A stretch of 64,000 nt of DNA from Mesorhizobium plurifarium (GCA_000824785.1 CCNB01000012.1:550206-614205), one strand, 5' to 3'. Shown: positions 17,759 to 27,328, counted from the stretch's first letter. Made by a program: numbers and translations. Notes: generated from the sequence alone by a model not told the origin.

Positions 17759-18568
17759 ATGCACGAAAAAGAACGCCACAGGATCATTCTGTCCGCCGTC
17801 CAGGAAAAGCCTGTCGTGACGGTGCAGGAAATGGTCGAGCTGACGGACTCCTCCGAGGCGACGATCCGGCGCGACATCGCGGCGCTCCACGTGCAAAAGC
17901 GCCTGCGCCGGGTGCGCGGCGGCGCCGAGGCGATCTCACCGCCGCAATTCATCGGCCTCGCCGGCCGGCCCTTCTCCGTCAACGAAACGTTGAACGCCGC
18001 GCAGAAGCGCGCGATCGCGCGGGAAGCGGTGAACCTTTGCACGGACGGCGAGCCGATCATCATCAATGGCGGCACCACCACCTTCCAGATGGTGCATTTC
18101 CTGACCGGACGCCGCATGCCGATCTTCACCAATTCCTTCCCGATCGCCGAGCATCTGCTCAAGCATTCGAAGAACACGGTGATGCTGTCGGGCGGCACGA
18201 TCTACCGCGAGCAGAACATCATCCTGTCGCCCTTCGACAATGACGTGACGCGCAACTTCTATGCGCGGCGCATGTTCATGGGCGCGCAGGGGCTTGGGCC
18301 GCTCGGCCTGATGGAAGGCGATCCGCTGCTGATCCAGGCCGAGCAGAAACTAATCGACCAGGCCGACGAACTGGTGGTGCTGGTCGATTCCTCGAAATTC
18401 CGCATGCGCTCCAGCCTGATCCTGTGCGGGCTGTCGCGCATCGCGACCGTGATCACCGACGACGGCATCGAGGATCGCGAAGCCAAGATGCTGGAAACGG
18501 CGGGCGTGGCGCTGATCGTCGCCCGCGGACAGTCAAGCGACAAGGAAGAATCTTCACTGCAGGCCTGA
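17759..18568 (+). CDS. rhaR: DeoR-family transcriptional regulator RhaR
   Basis: Predicted repressor of the rhamnose locus. The N-terminal DeoR helix-turn-helix spans about residues 6-60 (ILSAVQEKPVVTVQEMVELTDSSEATIRRDIAALHVQKRLRRVRGGAE). The C-terminal sugar-phosphate-sensing DeoRC domain follows, with IINGGTTTFQM and a D-D-G-I-E motif near the end. The ATG at 17759 has GAGGAA just upstream; the ATG at 17738 has none. Length is 269 residues. It is first in the rightward unit rhaRSTPQUK and probably autoregulated through the operator pair immediately upstream. Rhamnulose or its phosphate is a likely effector (inference). Confidence 0.92.
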   Translation: MHEKERHRIILSAVQEKPVVTVQEMVELTDSSEATIRRDIAALHVQKRLRRVRGGAEAISPPQFIGLAGRPFSVNETLNAAQKRAIAREAVNLCTDGEPIIINGGTTTFQMVHFLTGRRMPIFTNSFPIAEHLLKHSKNTVMLSGGTIYREQNIILSPFDNDVTRNFYARRMFMGAQGLGPLGLMEGDPLLIQAEQKLIDQADELVVLVDSSKFRMRSSLILCGLSRIATVITDDGIEDREAKMLETAGVALIVARGQSSDKEESSLQA

Positions 18569-18623
18569 GGGAAACTCGCGCCCGCAGCGGCGATGGAATG
18601 CAACGCTCAAGGGAGGATATTCG

Positions 18624-19619
18624 ATGAGCTTTTTGAAGAAACTGCTGGTTACGGCGGCCTTTTCCGCCGCCATGTTCGTGAATGCCGCCTATGCCGAGAA
18701 CGTCAAGATCGCGCTGGTCGTGAAGTCGCTCGGCAACGGCTTCTTCGACGCCGCCAACAAGGGCGCCGAGGAAGCGGCCAAGGAATTGGGCGATGTCGAC
18801 GTCATCTACACCGGTCCGACCAAGGCGACCGCTGAAGCGCAGATCGAGGTGATCAATTCGCTGATCGCGCAGAAGGTCAACGCCATTGCCGTTTCGGCCA
18901 ATGACGCCGACGCGCTGGTGCCGGTGCTGAAGAAGGCGATGGATCGCGGCATCACCGTGATCTCGTGGGATTCCGGCGTCGCCAAGGACGGCCGCCAGCT
19001 CCACCTCAACCCGTCCGACACCGGCCTGATCGGCGAGACCATCATCAAGCTCGCCGCCGACTACCTGCCGGAAGGCGGCGACGTCGCGATCCTCTCGGCA
19101 TCCTCGACGGCGACGAACCAGAACGCCTGGATCGAAGCGGCCAAGAAGGTGCTGCCGGAGAAGTTCCCGAAGATCAAGCTGGTCGCCACCGTCTATGGCG
19201 ATGACGACTCGGCCAAGAGCACCGACGAGGCCAAGGGCCTGTTGAAGTCCTATCCGAACCTAAAGGCGATCATCGCGCCGACCACGGTCGGCGTCGTCGC
19301 CGCCGCGCAGGTCGTCACCGACGAGAACCTGATCGGCAAGGTCAACGTCACCGGTCTCGCGCTGCCGTCGGAGTTCAAGAAGTTCATCGACAATGGCGCT
19401 TCGCAGGCCGTTGCTCTCTGGAACCCGATCGATCTCGGCTATTCGGCGATCTACCTTGCCCATGACCTGGCCGTGAAGAAGGAAGAGGCCAAGCCCGGCG
19501 CGACGCTGTCGATCGGCCGCGTCGGCAAGGTGACGCTCGACGACACCAATTCCGCCGCGATGGCTCCGCCCTTCCAGTTCGACAAGACCAACATCGAGAA
19601 GTTCTCCAAGATCTATTGA
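18624..19619 (+). CDS. rhaS: Rhamnose ABC transporter substrate-binding protein RhaS
   Basis: Periplasmic sugar-binding protein delivering L-rhamnose to RhaPQT. The signal peptide is residues 1-24 (MSFLKKLLVTAAFSAAMFVN then AAYA). The mature part has the two-lobe periplasmic-binding fold (Peripla_BP_4): KIALVVKSLGNGFFDAANKGAEEAA, VNAIAVSANDADALVPVLKKAMDRGI, and NLKAIIAPTTVGVVAAAQVV. Length is 331 residues. GGGAGG lies about 8 bases before the ATG. A 28-base perfect palindrome directly follows the gene and probably stabilises its mRNA, so that RhaS outnumbers the membrane components. Confidence 0.95.
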   Translation: MSFLKKLLVTAAFSAAMFVNAAYAENVKIALVVKSLGNGFFDAANKGAEEAAKELGDVDVIYTGPTKATAEAQIEVINSLIAQKVNAIAVSANDADALVPVLKKAMDRGITVISWDSGVAKDGRQLHLNPSDTGLIGETIIKLAADYLPEGGDVAILSASSTATNQNAWIEAAKKVLPEKFPKIKLVATVYGDDDSAKSTDEAKGLLKSYPNLKAIIAPTTVGVVAAAQVVTDENLIGKVNVTGLALPSEFKKFIDNGASQAVALWNPIDLGYSAIYLAHDLAVKKEEAKPGATLSIGRVGKVTLDDTNSAAMAPPFQFDKTNIEKFSKIY

Positions 19620-19639
19620 TCCTTCTCGACTCCAAGCTC

Positions 19640-19667
19640 ATGCGGCGGGACAATTGTCCCGCCGCAT
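19640..19667 (+). other. 28-base perfect palindrome between rhaS and rhaT
   Basis: The arms are ATGCGGCGGGACAA and its exact complement, with no loop. No T-run follows, so it is not a standard terminator. A hairpin here would block 3' exonucleases and raise rhaS mRNA relative to rhaTPQUK. Confidence 0.75.
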
Positions 19668-19703
19668 CCTCAAACGGACCTTCTCTCAGGGCCTGATACG
19701 GAT

Positions 19704-21263
19704 ATGGACACGACAGCCCAGCGCAAACCGGAGACACAGCGGCCCGAGCCCTCTGGTCTCTCCCAAAGCGCCTCTCCGCGCCTGACGCTCTCAGGCATCT
19801 CGAAAAGTTTCCCGGGCGTGCGCGCCCTGCACAATGTCAGCCTGTCGCTCTATCCCGGGCAGGTGACGGCGCTGATCGGCGAGAACGGCGCCGGCAAGTC
19901 GACGCTGGTCAAGATCATGACCGGCATCTACCAGCCCGATTCAGGCGAGATCGGCATCGACGGCCAGGCCACGGCGCTGCCCAGCGCGCACGCCGCCTTC
20001 GGCCACGGCATCACCGCCATCCATCAGGAAACCGTGCTGTTCGACGATCTGTCGGTCGCCGAAAACATCTTCCTCGGCCACGCGCCGCGCACCCGCTTCG
20101 GCACCATCGACTGGCGCACCATGCGCAAAAATGCCCGCGAGGTGCTGGAGACGATGCGCGCGGGCCATATCGACGCCGACGCAAGGCTGAAGGACCTCGG
20201 CATCGCCAACAAGCATCTGGTCGCCGTCGCCCGCGCCATGTCGATCGATGCCCGTATCGTCATCATGGACGAGCCGACGGCTGCTCTTTCGATGAAGGAG
20301 ATCGAGGAGCTTTTCCTGCTGATCGAATTCCTGAAGAGCGAAGGCAAGGCGGTGCTCTTCATCAGCCACAAGTTCGACGAGATCTACCGCATCGCCGACC
20401 GCTACACCGTCTTCCGCGACGGCGAGATGGTGGGCGAAGGGCTGCTCAAGGATGCCGGCCAGAACGAGATCGTGCGCATGATGGTCGGCCGCAACGTCGA
20501 CCACATTTTTCCGCAGCGCGAGCCGAAGATCGGCGCGCCGGTGCTCTCCGTCTCCGGCCTGTCGCATCCGACCGAGTTCGACGACATCGGCTTCGAATTG
20601 CGCAAGGGCGAGATCCTCGGCTTTTACGGGCTGGTCGGCGCCGGTCGCAGCGAGGTCATGCAGGCGATCGCCGGCATCACCCGCACGAGCCGGGGCGCGA
20701 TTTCGCTGGACGGCCAGACGATCGCGCCGAAATCGGCCGCGGACTCGATCGAGGCCGGCATCGTCTATGTGCCGGAAGAGCGTGGCAAGCAGGGCGTGGT
20801 GATCGGCCTGCCGATCTTCCAGAACGTGTCGCTGCCATCGCTGGCGCGCACCTCGAAATCAGGCGTGCTGAGGCTTGCGGAAGAGTTCTCGCTCGCCCGC
20901 TCCTACACCGAACGGCTCGACCTGCGCGCCTCATCGCTCAGCCAGGATGTCGGCACGCTTTCCGGCGGCAACCAGCAGAAGGTGGTCATCGCCAAATGGC
21001 TGGCCACAGCGCCCAAGGTGATCATCCTCGACGAGCCGACCAAGGGCATCGACATCGGCTCCAAGGCCGCCGTGCACGGCTTCATGGCCGAGCTGGTCGC
21101 GCAAGGCCTGTCGGTGATCATGGTGTCGTCCGAGCTGCCGGAAATCCTCGGCATGTCGGACCGCGTCGTGGTCATGCGCGAAGGCCGCGTCGCGGCGACC
21201 TACGACAACAAGGGCCTGGATGCAGAGACGCTGGTTCGAACGGCGGCGGGGATCGCGGCATGA
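19704..21263 (+). CDS. rhaT: Rhamnose ABC transporter ATP-binding protein RhaT
   Basis: Cytoplasmic ATPase of the sugar importer, with two fused nucleotide-binding domains (519 residues, the usual RbsA/MglA size). The first domain has Walker A GENGAGKST (residues 59-67) and Walker B IVIMDEPTAALS. Its signature region is degenerate (IANKHLVAVARAM). The second domain has a non-canonical Walker A, GLVGAGRSEV, then the intact signature LSGGNQQKVVIAKWLA and Walker B VIILDEPTKGID, as is typical of this subfamily. The stop overlaps the rhaP start by 4 bases (ATGA). Confidence 0.95.
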   Translation: MDTTAQRKPETQRPEPSGLSQSASPRLTLSGISKSFPGVRALHNVSLSLYPGQVTALIGENGAGKSTLVKIMTGIYQPDSGEIGIDGQATALPSAHAAFGHGITAIHQETVLFDDLSVAENIFLGHAPRTRFGTIDWRTMRKNAREVLETMRAGHIDADARLKDLGIANKHLVAVARAMSIDARIVIMDEPTAALSMKEIEELFLLIEFLKSEGKAVLFISHKFDEIYRIADRYTVFRDGEMVGEGLLKDAGQNEIVRMMVGRNVDHIFPQREPKIGAPVLSVSGLSHPTEFDDIGFELRKGEILGFYGLVGAGRSEVMQAIAGITRTSRGAISLDGQTIAPKSAADSIEAGIVYVPEERGKQGVVIGLPIFQNVSLPSLARTSKSGVLRLAEEFSLARSYTERLDLRASSLSQDVGTLSGGNQQKVVIAKWLATAPKVIILDEPTKGIDIGSKAAVHGFMAELVAQGLSVIMVSSELPEILGMSDRVVVMREGRVAATYDNKGLDAETLVRTAAGIAA

Positions 21264-22237
21264 AGAGCTTCCTCAAATATCGCGAGATCTGGCTGCTGGC
21301 CGGCATCGTCGTGCTGATCGGCCTGATCTCGACGCGCTTCCCTGGCTTCGCCGACCCGGCCAATCTGCGCCAGGTGTTCAACGACACCTCGATCCTGATG
21401 ATCCTGGCGCTTGGGCAGATGGTGGTGATCCTGACGCGCTCGATCGATCTCTCGATGGCGTCCAACCTCTGCTTCACCGGCATGGTGGTGGCGATGCTGA
21501 ACGCCGCGCATCCGGCGATCCCGATCCCTGTGCTGATCGTCATCGCATTGCTCGTCGGGCTGGTGCTCGGCGCCATCAACGGCTTCCTGGTGTGGCGGCT
21601 GAACATCCCGTCGATCGTGGTGACGCTGGGCACGCTCACCATCTATCGCGGCGCGACCTTCGTCGTTTCGGGCGGCGCCTGGGTCAATGCCGACCAGATG
21701 AGCCCGGACTTCATCAATTTCCAGCGCGTCGCCTTCCTCGGCCTGCCGGTGCTGTCCTGGATCGCACTCTTGGTGATCGCGCTGTTCTTCCTGGTGATGA
21801 CGCGCACGCAAATCGGCCGCTCGATCTACGCCATTGGCGTCAACCCGACCGCCTCGGTCTATGCCGGCATCGATGTCGGCCGCACGAAATTCATCGTCTT
21901 CTGCATCTCCGGCATGATCGGCGGGCTCGCCGGATACTTGTGGATCTCGCGCTACGTGATCGCCTCGGTCGAGGTCGCCAACGGCTATGAGCTCAACATC
22001 ATCGCCGCCTGCGTCATCGGCGGCATCTCCATCGCCGGCGGCATTGGCTCGGTCGGCGGCGCGGTGCTGGGCGCGCTGTTCCTCGGCATCATCTCCAACG
22101 CGCTGCCGGTCATCAACATCTCGCCCTTCTGGCAGATGGCGATCTCGGGCAGCGCCATCATCCTGGCCGTGGTGCTCAACGCGCGCGGCGAGCGCCGGCA
22201 GGGCCGCATCATCCTGAGAAAGGCGGAAGCGGCATGA
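21260..22237 (+). CDS. rhaP: Rhamnose ABC transporter permease RhaP
   Basis: Inner-membrane permease of the BPD_transp_2 (RbsC/XylH) family, 325 residues with about 8-10 hydrophobic spans. The conserved cytoplasmic loop is GRSIYAIGVNPTASVYAGIDVGRTKFIVFCISG, followed by YELNIIAACVIGGISIAGGIGSVGGAVLGALFLG. A longer open frame begins at 20996 inside rhaT, but the real start is the ATG at 21260, overlapping the rhaT stop. It pairs with RhaQ as a heterodimeric pore. Confidence 0.95.
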   Translation: MKSFLKYREIWLLAGIVVLIGLISTRFPGFADPANLRQVFNDTSILMILALGQMVVILTRSIDLSMASNLCFTGMVVAMLNAAHPAIPIPVLIVIALLVGLVLGAINGFLVWRLNIPSIVVTLGTLTIYRGATFVVSGGAWVNADQMSPDFINFQRVAFLGLPVLSWIALLVIALFFLVMTRTQIGRSIYAIGVNPTASVYAGIDVGRTKFIVFCISGMIGGLAGYLWISRYVIASVEVANGYELNIIAACVIGGISIAGGIGSVGGAVLGALFLGIISNALPVINISPFWQMAISGSAIILAVVLNARGERRQGRIILRKAEAA

Positions 22238-23235
22238 CCGACACCCCTGCCCCGCGCCACATCCCCGACCGGCTCGACAAGCCGCTGTCCTCGGCGATCT
22301 TCTCCTGGGAGGCGCTGCTGGTCGTCATCGCGGTGGCCATCTTCGCAGTGAACAGTTTTGCTTCGCCCTATTTCTTCGACCCGTGGTCGCTGTCGGACCT
22401 GACTTTCAACTTCACCGAAAAGGGGCTGATCGCACTCGCCATGGCGCTGCTGATCATCTCCGGCGAGATCGACCTCTCCGTCGCCGCGATCGTGGCTTTG
22501 GCCTCGACCATGATGGGCATGGCCGTGCAGGCCGGCGCCGGAACGCCGGTGCTGGTTCTGATCGGCATTGCCGTCGGCCTCGCCTGCGGCGCCTTCAACG
22601 GGCTGCTCGTCACGCGGCTCGGCCTGCCGTCCATCGTCGTCACCATCGGCACGATGAGCCTGTTCCGCGGCATCGCCTTCATCATCCTGGGCGACCAGGC
22701 CTACAAGGGCTATCCGGAAAGCTTCGCCTTCTTCGGCCAGGGCTATGTCTGGTGGGTCTTCTCGTTCGAGCTGGCGCTATTCCTCGTCGCGGCTTTGATC
22801 TACTGGTTCGTGCTGCACCGTACGAGCTTCGGCCGCCGGGTCTTCGCCATCGGCAACAATCCCGTCGCCTGCCAGTTCTCCGGGGTGCGCGTCGACCGCA
22901 TCAAATTCATCCTGTTCTGCCTGACCGGGCTGATGTCGGGCATCGCCTCGGTGCTGATCACCTCGCGGCTCGGCTCGACCAGGCCATCGATCGCGCAGGG
23001 CTATGAGCTCGAGGCGATCACCATGGTGGTTCTCGGCGGCGTCTCTATCCTCGGCGGCGCCGGCAGCATCCTCGGCGTCGTGCTTGCCGCCTTCATCATG
23101 GGGCTGGTGACGTTCGGCCTCGGCCTTCTCAACGTGCCGGGCATCGTCATGTCGATCTTCATCGGCCTGTTGCTGATCATCGTCATCGCGCTGCCGATCG
23201 TGTGGCGGCGGCTGCGCGAGGGACGCTTCGCCTGA
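22234..23235 (+). CDS. rhaQ: Rhamnose ABC transporter permease RhaQ
   Basis: Second inner-membrane permease of the importer, 333 residues, same family as RhaP. Conserved segments are GLIALAMALLIISGEIDLSVAAIVALAS, FGRRVFAIGNNPVACQFSGVRVDRIKFILFCLTG, and YELEAITMVVLGGVSILGGAGSILG. It begins within the rhaP stop (ATGA), and its own TGA overlaps the rhaU ATG by one base, so the whole block is translationally coupled. Confidence 0.95.
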   Translation: MTDTPAPRHIPDRLDKPLSSAIFSWEALLVVIAVAIFAVNSFASPYFFDPWSLSDLTFNFTEKGLIALAMALLIISGEIDLSVAAIVALASTMMGMAVQAGAGTPVLVLIGIAVGLACGAFNGLLVTRLGLPSIVVTIGTMSLFRGIAFIILGDQAYKGYPESFAFFGQGYVWWVFSFELALFLVAALIYWFVLHRTSFGRRVFAIGNNPVACQFSGVRVDRIKFILFCLTGLMSGIASVLITSRLGSTRPSIAQGYELEAITMVVLGGVSILGGAGSILGVVLAAFIMGLVTFGLGLLNVPGIVMSIFIGLLLIIVIALPIVWRRLREGRFA

Positions 23236-23549
23236 TGGAAAAACACGCCTTCAAGATGAAGCTCAATCCCGGCATGAGGGCTGAGTACAAGCGCCGTCAT
23301 GACGAGATATGGCCTGAGCTGGTCGCGCTTCTGAAGCAGGCCGGCGTCTCCGATTATTCGATCCATCTCGACGAAGAGACCAACATCCTGTTCGGCGTGC
23401 TGTGGCGACGTGACGATCACGGCATGGCCGACCTGCCGAAGCATCCCGTGATGCAGCGCTGGTGGGCGCATATGGCCGACCTCATGGAGACCAAGCCCGA
23501 CAACGAGCCGGTGGCCGTGCCGCTGGAAACAGTGTTCCATATGGCATGA
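23235..23549 (+). CDS. rhaU: L-rhamnose mutarotase RhaU
   Basis: A 104-residue protein of the RhaM/RhaU family. It interconverts alpha and beta anomers of L-rhamnose so that the isomerase receives the right form. The diagnostic start is KMKLNPGMRAEYKRRHDEIWPEL, in which the His of RRHDEIWPE corresponds to the catalytic His. The C-terminal VFHMA follows a conserved WWAHMADLM segment. The length equals E. coli RhaM. The start codon overlaps the rhaQ stop, and the gene ends inside the rhaK start. Confidence 0.95.
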   Translation: MEKHAFKMKLNPGMRAEYKRRHDEIWPELVALLKQAGVSDYSIHLDEETNILFGVLWRRDDHGMADLPKHPVMQRWWAHMADLMETKPDNEPVAVPLETVFHMA

Positions 23550-24904
23550 TCGTCGCCGTCATCGATATCGGCAAAACCAACGCCAAGGTGGCGCTGGTCG
23601 ACCTGTCGACACTGAATGAGATCGCGCTGCGCCGTATCGCCAACGCGCCAGTGCGGCAGGCGCCCTACCCGCATCACGATGTCGAGGCGCTGTGGACCTT
23701 CATCCTGAATAGCCTCGCCGATCTCAACCGCGAACGGCGGATCGATGCGATCTCGATCACCACGCATGGCGCGACCGGGGCGCTGATCGACGCCTCCGGG
23801 GAACTGGTGCTGCCGGTGCTCGACTATGAATTCGACGGCCCCGACGGGCTGACCTTGGAGTATGACGCGGTCCGTCCGCCCTTCGCTGAGACCGGCACAC
23901 CGCGGTTGCCGATTGGGCTCAATCTCGGTGCGCAGTTCTTCTGGCTGCAGAAGCGGTTCCCTGCGGACTTCGCCAGGACCGCCGCGATGCTGATGTACCC
24001 GCAATATTGGGCGCTGCGGCTGACCGGCGTCGCCGCCAATGAGGTGACGTCTCTGGGTTGCCACACCGATCTGTGGAACCCCTGGACATCCGATTACTCC
24101 TCGTTGGTCGGCAGGATGGGCTGGCGCCCGCTGATGGCCCCGGTGCGGCCGGCAAAAGACCAGCTCGGACCGATCCTGCCCGCGCTCGCCGCGCAGACCG
24201 GGCTCGACCCGCAAACGCCCGTGTTCTGCGGCCTGCACGATTCCAACGCTTCGCTGCTGCCGCACCTGCTGTCCGACGCACCGCCCTTCTCAGTCGTCTC
24301 GACCGGCACATGGGTGGTGTCGATGGCAGTGGGCGGCCGGAAGGTGGAACTCGATGCGGCGCGCGACACGCTGGTCAATGTCAATGCACTCGGCCACCCG
24401 GTGCCGTCGGCGCGCTTCATGGGCGGCCGCGAGTTTTCGCTGCTGACCGAGGAGCAGCCGCAGGAGTGGAGCGAAGCCGATGTTGCCGAAGTTCTGGCGC
24501 GCCAGGCCTTGCTGCTGCCTTCCACCCAACAGGGCTCTGGGCCATTCCCGCATCGCGACGCCCAATGGGTCAATGCCGATGATTTGAGCCCAGGCCAGCG
24601 CTTCACCGCCATCTCGTTCTATCTGGCGCTGATGGCCGCGACTTGCCTGGAACTGATCGGCGGAGACGGACCGACGACGGTCGAGGGACCTTTCGCGCGC
24701 AACCCGCTTTTCATCCGCATGCTGGCGGCGGCGACGGGACGAGCAGTCGTTGCGTCGGAGACCTCGACAGGGACCAGCATCGGCGCCGCACTGCTGGCGT
24801 CGGACGGCGCGCCAGCGATGAGCAAGGGCGAGCGGACCGAGCCGCCGGCCGATCCGGCCTGGCAAGCCTACAGGCAAGCGTGGCTGAAGAACGCCACCGC
24901 GTAA
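23546..24904 (+). CDS. rhaK: L-rhamnulose kinase RhaK (FGGY family)
   Basis: Sugar kinase of 452 residues with the FGGY/actin-like ATPase fold. Phosphate-1 motif is VAVIDIGKTNAKVALVDL, and TTHGATGALID and STGTWVVSMAVGG are the phosphate-binding and adenosine-side motifs. It phosphorylates rhamnulose to rhamnulose-1-phosphate for RhaD. In R. leguminosarum the kinase is also required for rhamnose transport by the ABC system, consistent with its place as the last gene of the transporter operon. ATGA overlap with rhaU. The next gene is convergent and only 10 bases away. Confidence 0.94.
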   Translation: MIVAVIDIGKTNAKVALVDLSTLNEIALRRIANAPVRQAPYPHHDVEALWTFILNSLADLNRERRIDAISITTHGATGALIDASGELVLPVLDYEFDGPDGLTLEYDAVRPPFAETGTPRLPIGLNLGAQFFWLQKRFPADFARTAAMLMYPQYWALRLTGVAANEVTSLGCHTDLWNPWTSDYSSLVGRMGWRPLMAPVRPAKDQLGPILPALAAQTGLDPQTPVFCGLHDSNASLLPHLLSDAPPFSVVSTGTWVVSMAVGGRKVELDAARDTLVNVNALGHPVPSARFMGGREFSLLTEEQPQEWSEADVAEVLARQALLLPSTQQGSGPFPHRDAQWVNADDLSPGQRFTAISFYLALMAATCLELIGGDGPTTVEGPFARNPLFIRMLAAATGRAVVASETSTGTSIGAALLASDGAPAMSKGERTEPPADPAWQAYRQAWLKNATA

Positions 24905-24914
24905 GCCAACCGGC

Positions 24915-26171
24915 TCAGCGTGCCGTCCCGTACAGCAATCCTTTGGGATCGATCTGCGGCTTGCGGCCGGCGACGATGTCGGCCAGGAACTGCCCCGAGC
25001 CGCAGGCCATGGTCCAGCCAAGATGGCCGTGGCCGGTATCGAGATAGAGATTGCGGTATTTCGCCTGGCCGAAGACGGGCACCGAACTCGGCATCATCGG
25101 CCGCAGACCTGCCCAGAGCACGGCCTTCTTCTCGTCGAAGGCGCCCGGGAAAAGATCCTTGCCGGTTTCCAGGATGGTCCTGAAATCACCCGGCTTGAAG
25201 CTGCGGTCGAAGCCGGTGAATTCGGCGGTCGAGGACATCCGCAGGCGATTGCCGAGCCTTGAATAGCCGATCAGCCGGTCCTCGTCGGCGCCGCCCATGG
25301 TCGGCCCCTTGCTCTCGTCCTCCAGGGGGATCGTCGCCGTATAGCCCTTGACCGGATAGACCGGCAGGTCGATGCCGTAGCGGCGGCCGAGCAGGCCGCT
25401 TTCCGGCCCCATCGAGATGACGACGGCGTCGCCTGTGACCGGGCCGGCCGAAGTCATCACCGCGCGCACCCGGTCGCCTTCGATGTCGAGGCCCTCGACC
25501 GTCGTGCCGAACAGGAATTTGACGCCGAGCTTCTCGGCGGCATAGGCGGCGAGCCTGTCGGCGAACTGCTTGGAATCGCCGGTCTGGTCGATCGGCGAAT
25601 AGATGCCGCCGGCGATCTTTTCCTTGACGCCGGCAAGTCCCGGCTCCAGCTCGACCAGACGCTCGCGGCCGACGATCTCGATCGGCAGGCCGTGCTCGCC
25701 GAGATAGCGGTAATTGTCGGTGCCGGTGTCGAGGCTCTTCTGCGTGCGGAAGAAGTAGAGGATGCCCTTCTTGCGCTCGTCGTAATGGATGCCGGTCTCC
25801 TCCGACAGTTGATTGATGCAGTCGCGGGAATGGAGTGCGAGTCTCAACTTGATGTCGGTGTTGGCGCGCAGCCGCTTGACCGTGCATTCGCGCAGGAAAC
25901 GCAGGCTCCAGGCATAGAAATAGGGATCGAGGCGGAGTCTCACCTTGATGCCGAGATCATGGTTCCAGAGCGCGCGCAGGAAGGTCTTCAGCGCGGCGGG
26001 CGAAGCCCAGGCGGTGGCGTCGCCCGGCGACACCAGGCCGGCATTCGACTGGCTGGTGCCGCACGCCGCCGCTTCATGGCGCTCGATCACCGTCACCTCG
26101 TGACCGTCCCTTGCCAGATAATAGGCGGCCGCCGTGCCAACCACGCCGGCCCCGAGAACCAGGATTTTCAT
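24915..26171 (-). CDS. dadA: D-amino acid dehydrogenase small subunit DadA
   Basis: Membrane-associated FAD-dependent oxidase of the DAO family (418 residues) that deaminates D-amino acids, classically D-alanine, passing electrons to the respiratory chain. The FAD dinucleotide motif KILVLGAGVVGTAAAYYLARDGHEVTVIER is at the N-terminus. SQSNAGLVSPGDATAWASPAA and the C-terminal LYLDTGHGHLGWTMACGSG are typical DadA segments. The ATG at 26171 has GAGGG 5 bases upstream; the frame extends 4 codons further without support. It is not adjacent to an alanine racemase gene here. Catabolism of alanine in rhizobia uses dadA-dadX. Confidence 0.9.
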   Translation of the reverse strand: MKILVLGAGVVGTAAAYYLARDGHEVTVIERHEAAACGTSQSNAGLVSPGDATAWASPAALKTFLRALWNHDLGIKVRLRLDPYFYAWSLRFLRECTVKRLRANTDIKLRLALHSRDCINQLSEETGIHYDERKKGILYFFRTQKSLDTGTDNYRYLGEHGLPIEIVGRERLVELEPGLAGVKEKIAGGIYSPIDQTGDSKQFADRLAAYAAEKLGVKFLFGTTVEGLDIEGDRVRAVMTSAGPVTGDAVVISMGPESGLLGRRYGIDLPVYPVKGYTATIPLEDESKGPTMGGADEDRLIGYSRLGNRLRMSSTAEFTGFDRSFKPGDFRTILETGKDLFPGAFDEKKAVLWAGLRPMMPSSVPVFGQAKYRNLYLDTGHGHLGWTMACGSGQFLADIVAGRKPQIDPKGLLYGTAR

Positions 26172-26288
26172 GCCGTCCCTCAAGCGTCGTCACGGCACGT
26201 CTTGGCGCGCCGCTGCATGAGGCCTCAATACCGCGTCTAGACGCGCCGCACGAGCCCTTGGCCCAACAGCTGGACTTTTTGTCTTGAC

Positions 26289-26332
26289 GCAATTCCGGAC
26301 GGAAAACCGCTGCGCACTTTTCCTGGAATTGC
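26289..26332. repeat. Dispersed palindromic repeat, arm type A
   Basis: Arms GCAATTCC and GGAATTGC surround GGACGGAAAACCGC and CACTTTTCCT. It begins immediately after the galE stop codon, so in galE mRNA the hairpin would form directly downstream of the reading frame. Other copies are at 10770, 37979 and 58991. Confidence 0.85.
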
Positions 26333-27328
26333 TCAGTTTCGAACAGAATTCTTGGTCGTGAGAATCCGTTCCCAGGCCAGCGCATCGTTGACGATCAGGT
26401 CGAGATCGTCGCGTTGCGGCGTCCAGCCGAGTTCCTTGCGGGCAAGCTCGGAATTGGCGACCACGGCGGCGGCGTCGCCCGGCCGGCGATCGCCCATCCG
26501 CACGTCGAAATCATGGCCGAAGGCGCGGCGCACGCTGTCGATCACCTCGAGCACGGAATAGCCATGGCTGTAGCCGCAATTGGCGACGAGGCTCTTCCCC
26601 CCGGCGCGGAGCCGCTGCAGCGCCAGCCGGTGCGCGGCGGCGAGATCGCTGACATGGATGTAGTCGCGCATGCAGGTGCCGTCCGGCGTCGGATAGTCGG
26701 TGCCGAAGACCTGCATGAAGGGGCGCTTGCCGAGCGCGGTCTCGCAGGCGACCTTGATCAGATGCGTGGCGCCGGGCGTCGACTGTCCGGTGCGGCCCTT
26801 CGGATCGGCGCCGGCGACATTGAAATAGCGCAGCGCCGTGTAGCGGATGTCGTGCGCAAGCGCCGCGTCGCGCAGCATCCATTCGCTCATCAGCTTGGAG
26901 AGGCCGTAAGGCGATTCCGGCGCAAGGCGGGCATCCTCGCGCACCGGCTCCAGCCCGGCGCCGCCATAGACGGCGGCGGTGGAGGAGAAGATGAAATGCG
27001 GCACGCCTTCGCGCACGGCGGTTTCGATCAGCGTGCGCGTCTTGCAGGTGTTGTTCTCGTAATAGCCAAGCGGATCGGCGACCGATTCCGGCACCACGAT
27101 CGAGCCGGCGAAGTGGATGATGGCGTCGACCTTGTTCTCGCGGATGATCCGGCCGACCAGGTCGCGGTCGGCGACGTCGCCGACGACGAGCTTTGCTTCC
27201 GGGGCCACCGCCCATTCGAAGCCGGTGGAGAGCCTGTCGAGCACCACGACGCTCTCGCCGGCGTCCAGCAGCTCCCAGACCATGTGGCTGCCGATATAAC
27301 CGGCACCGCCTGTCACCAAAACCGTCAT
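26333..27328 (-). CDS. galE: UDP-glucose 4-epimerase
   Basis: Cytoplasmic extended SDR that interconverts UDP-glucose and UDP-galactose, supplying galactose for exopolysaccharide and lipopolysaccharide; in rhizobia the equivalent gene is often called exoB. NAD motif VLVTGGAGYIGSH at residues 3-15. The catalytic pattern is FSSTAAVYG followed by YGLSK (Tyr-xxx-Lys). The substrate-specific RYFNVAGADPKG and TPDGTCMRDYIHVSDLA are typical of GalE. Length is 331 residues from the second of two tandem ATGs (27331 and 27328); the GAGG upstream is better spaced for 27328. It ends directly at a type A palindrome. Confidence 0.93.
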   Translation of the reverse strand: MTVLVTGGAGYIGSHMVWELLDAGESVVVLDRLSTGFEWAVAPEAKLVVGDVADRDLVGRIIRENKVDAIIHFAGSIVVPESVADPLGYYENNTCKTRTLIETAVREGVPHFIFSSTAAVYGGAGLEPVREDARLAPESPYGLSKLMSEWMLRDAALAHDIRYTALRYFNVAGADPKGRTGQSTPGATHLIKVACETALGKRPFMQVFGTDYPTPDGTCMRDYIHVSDLAAAHRLALQRLRAGGKSLVANCGYSHGYSVLEVIDSVRRAFGHDFDVRMGDRRPGDAAAVVANSELARKELGWTPQRDDLDLIVNDALAWERILTTKNSVRN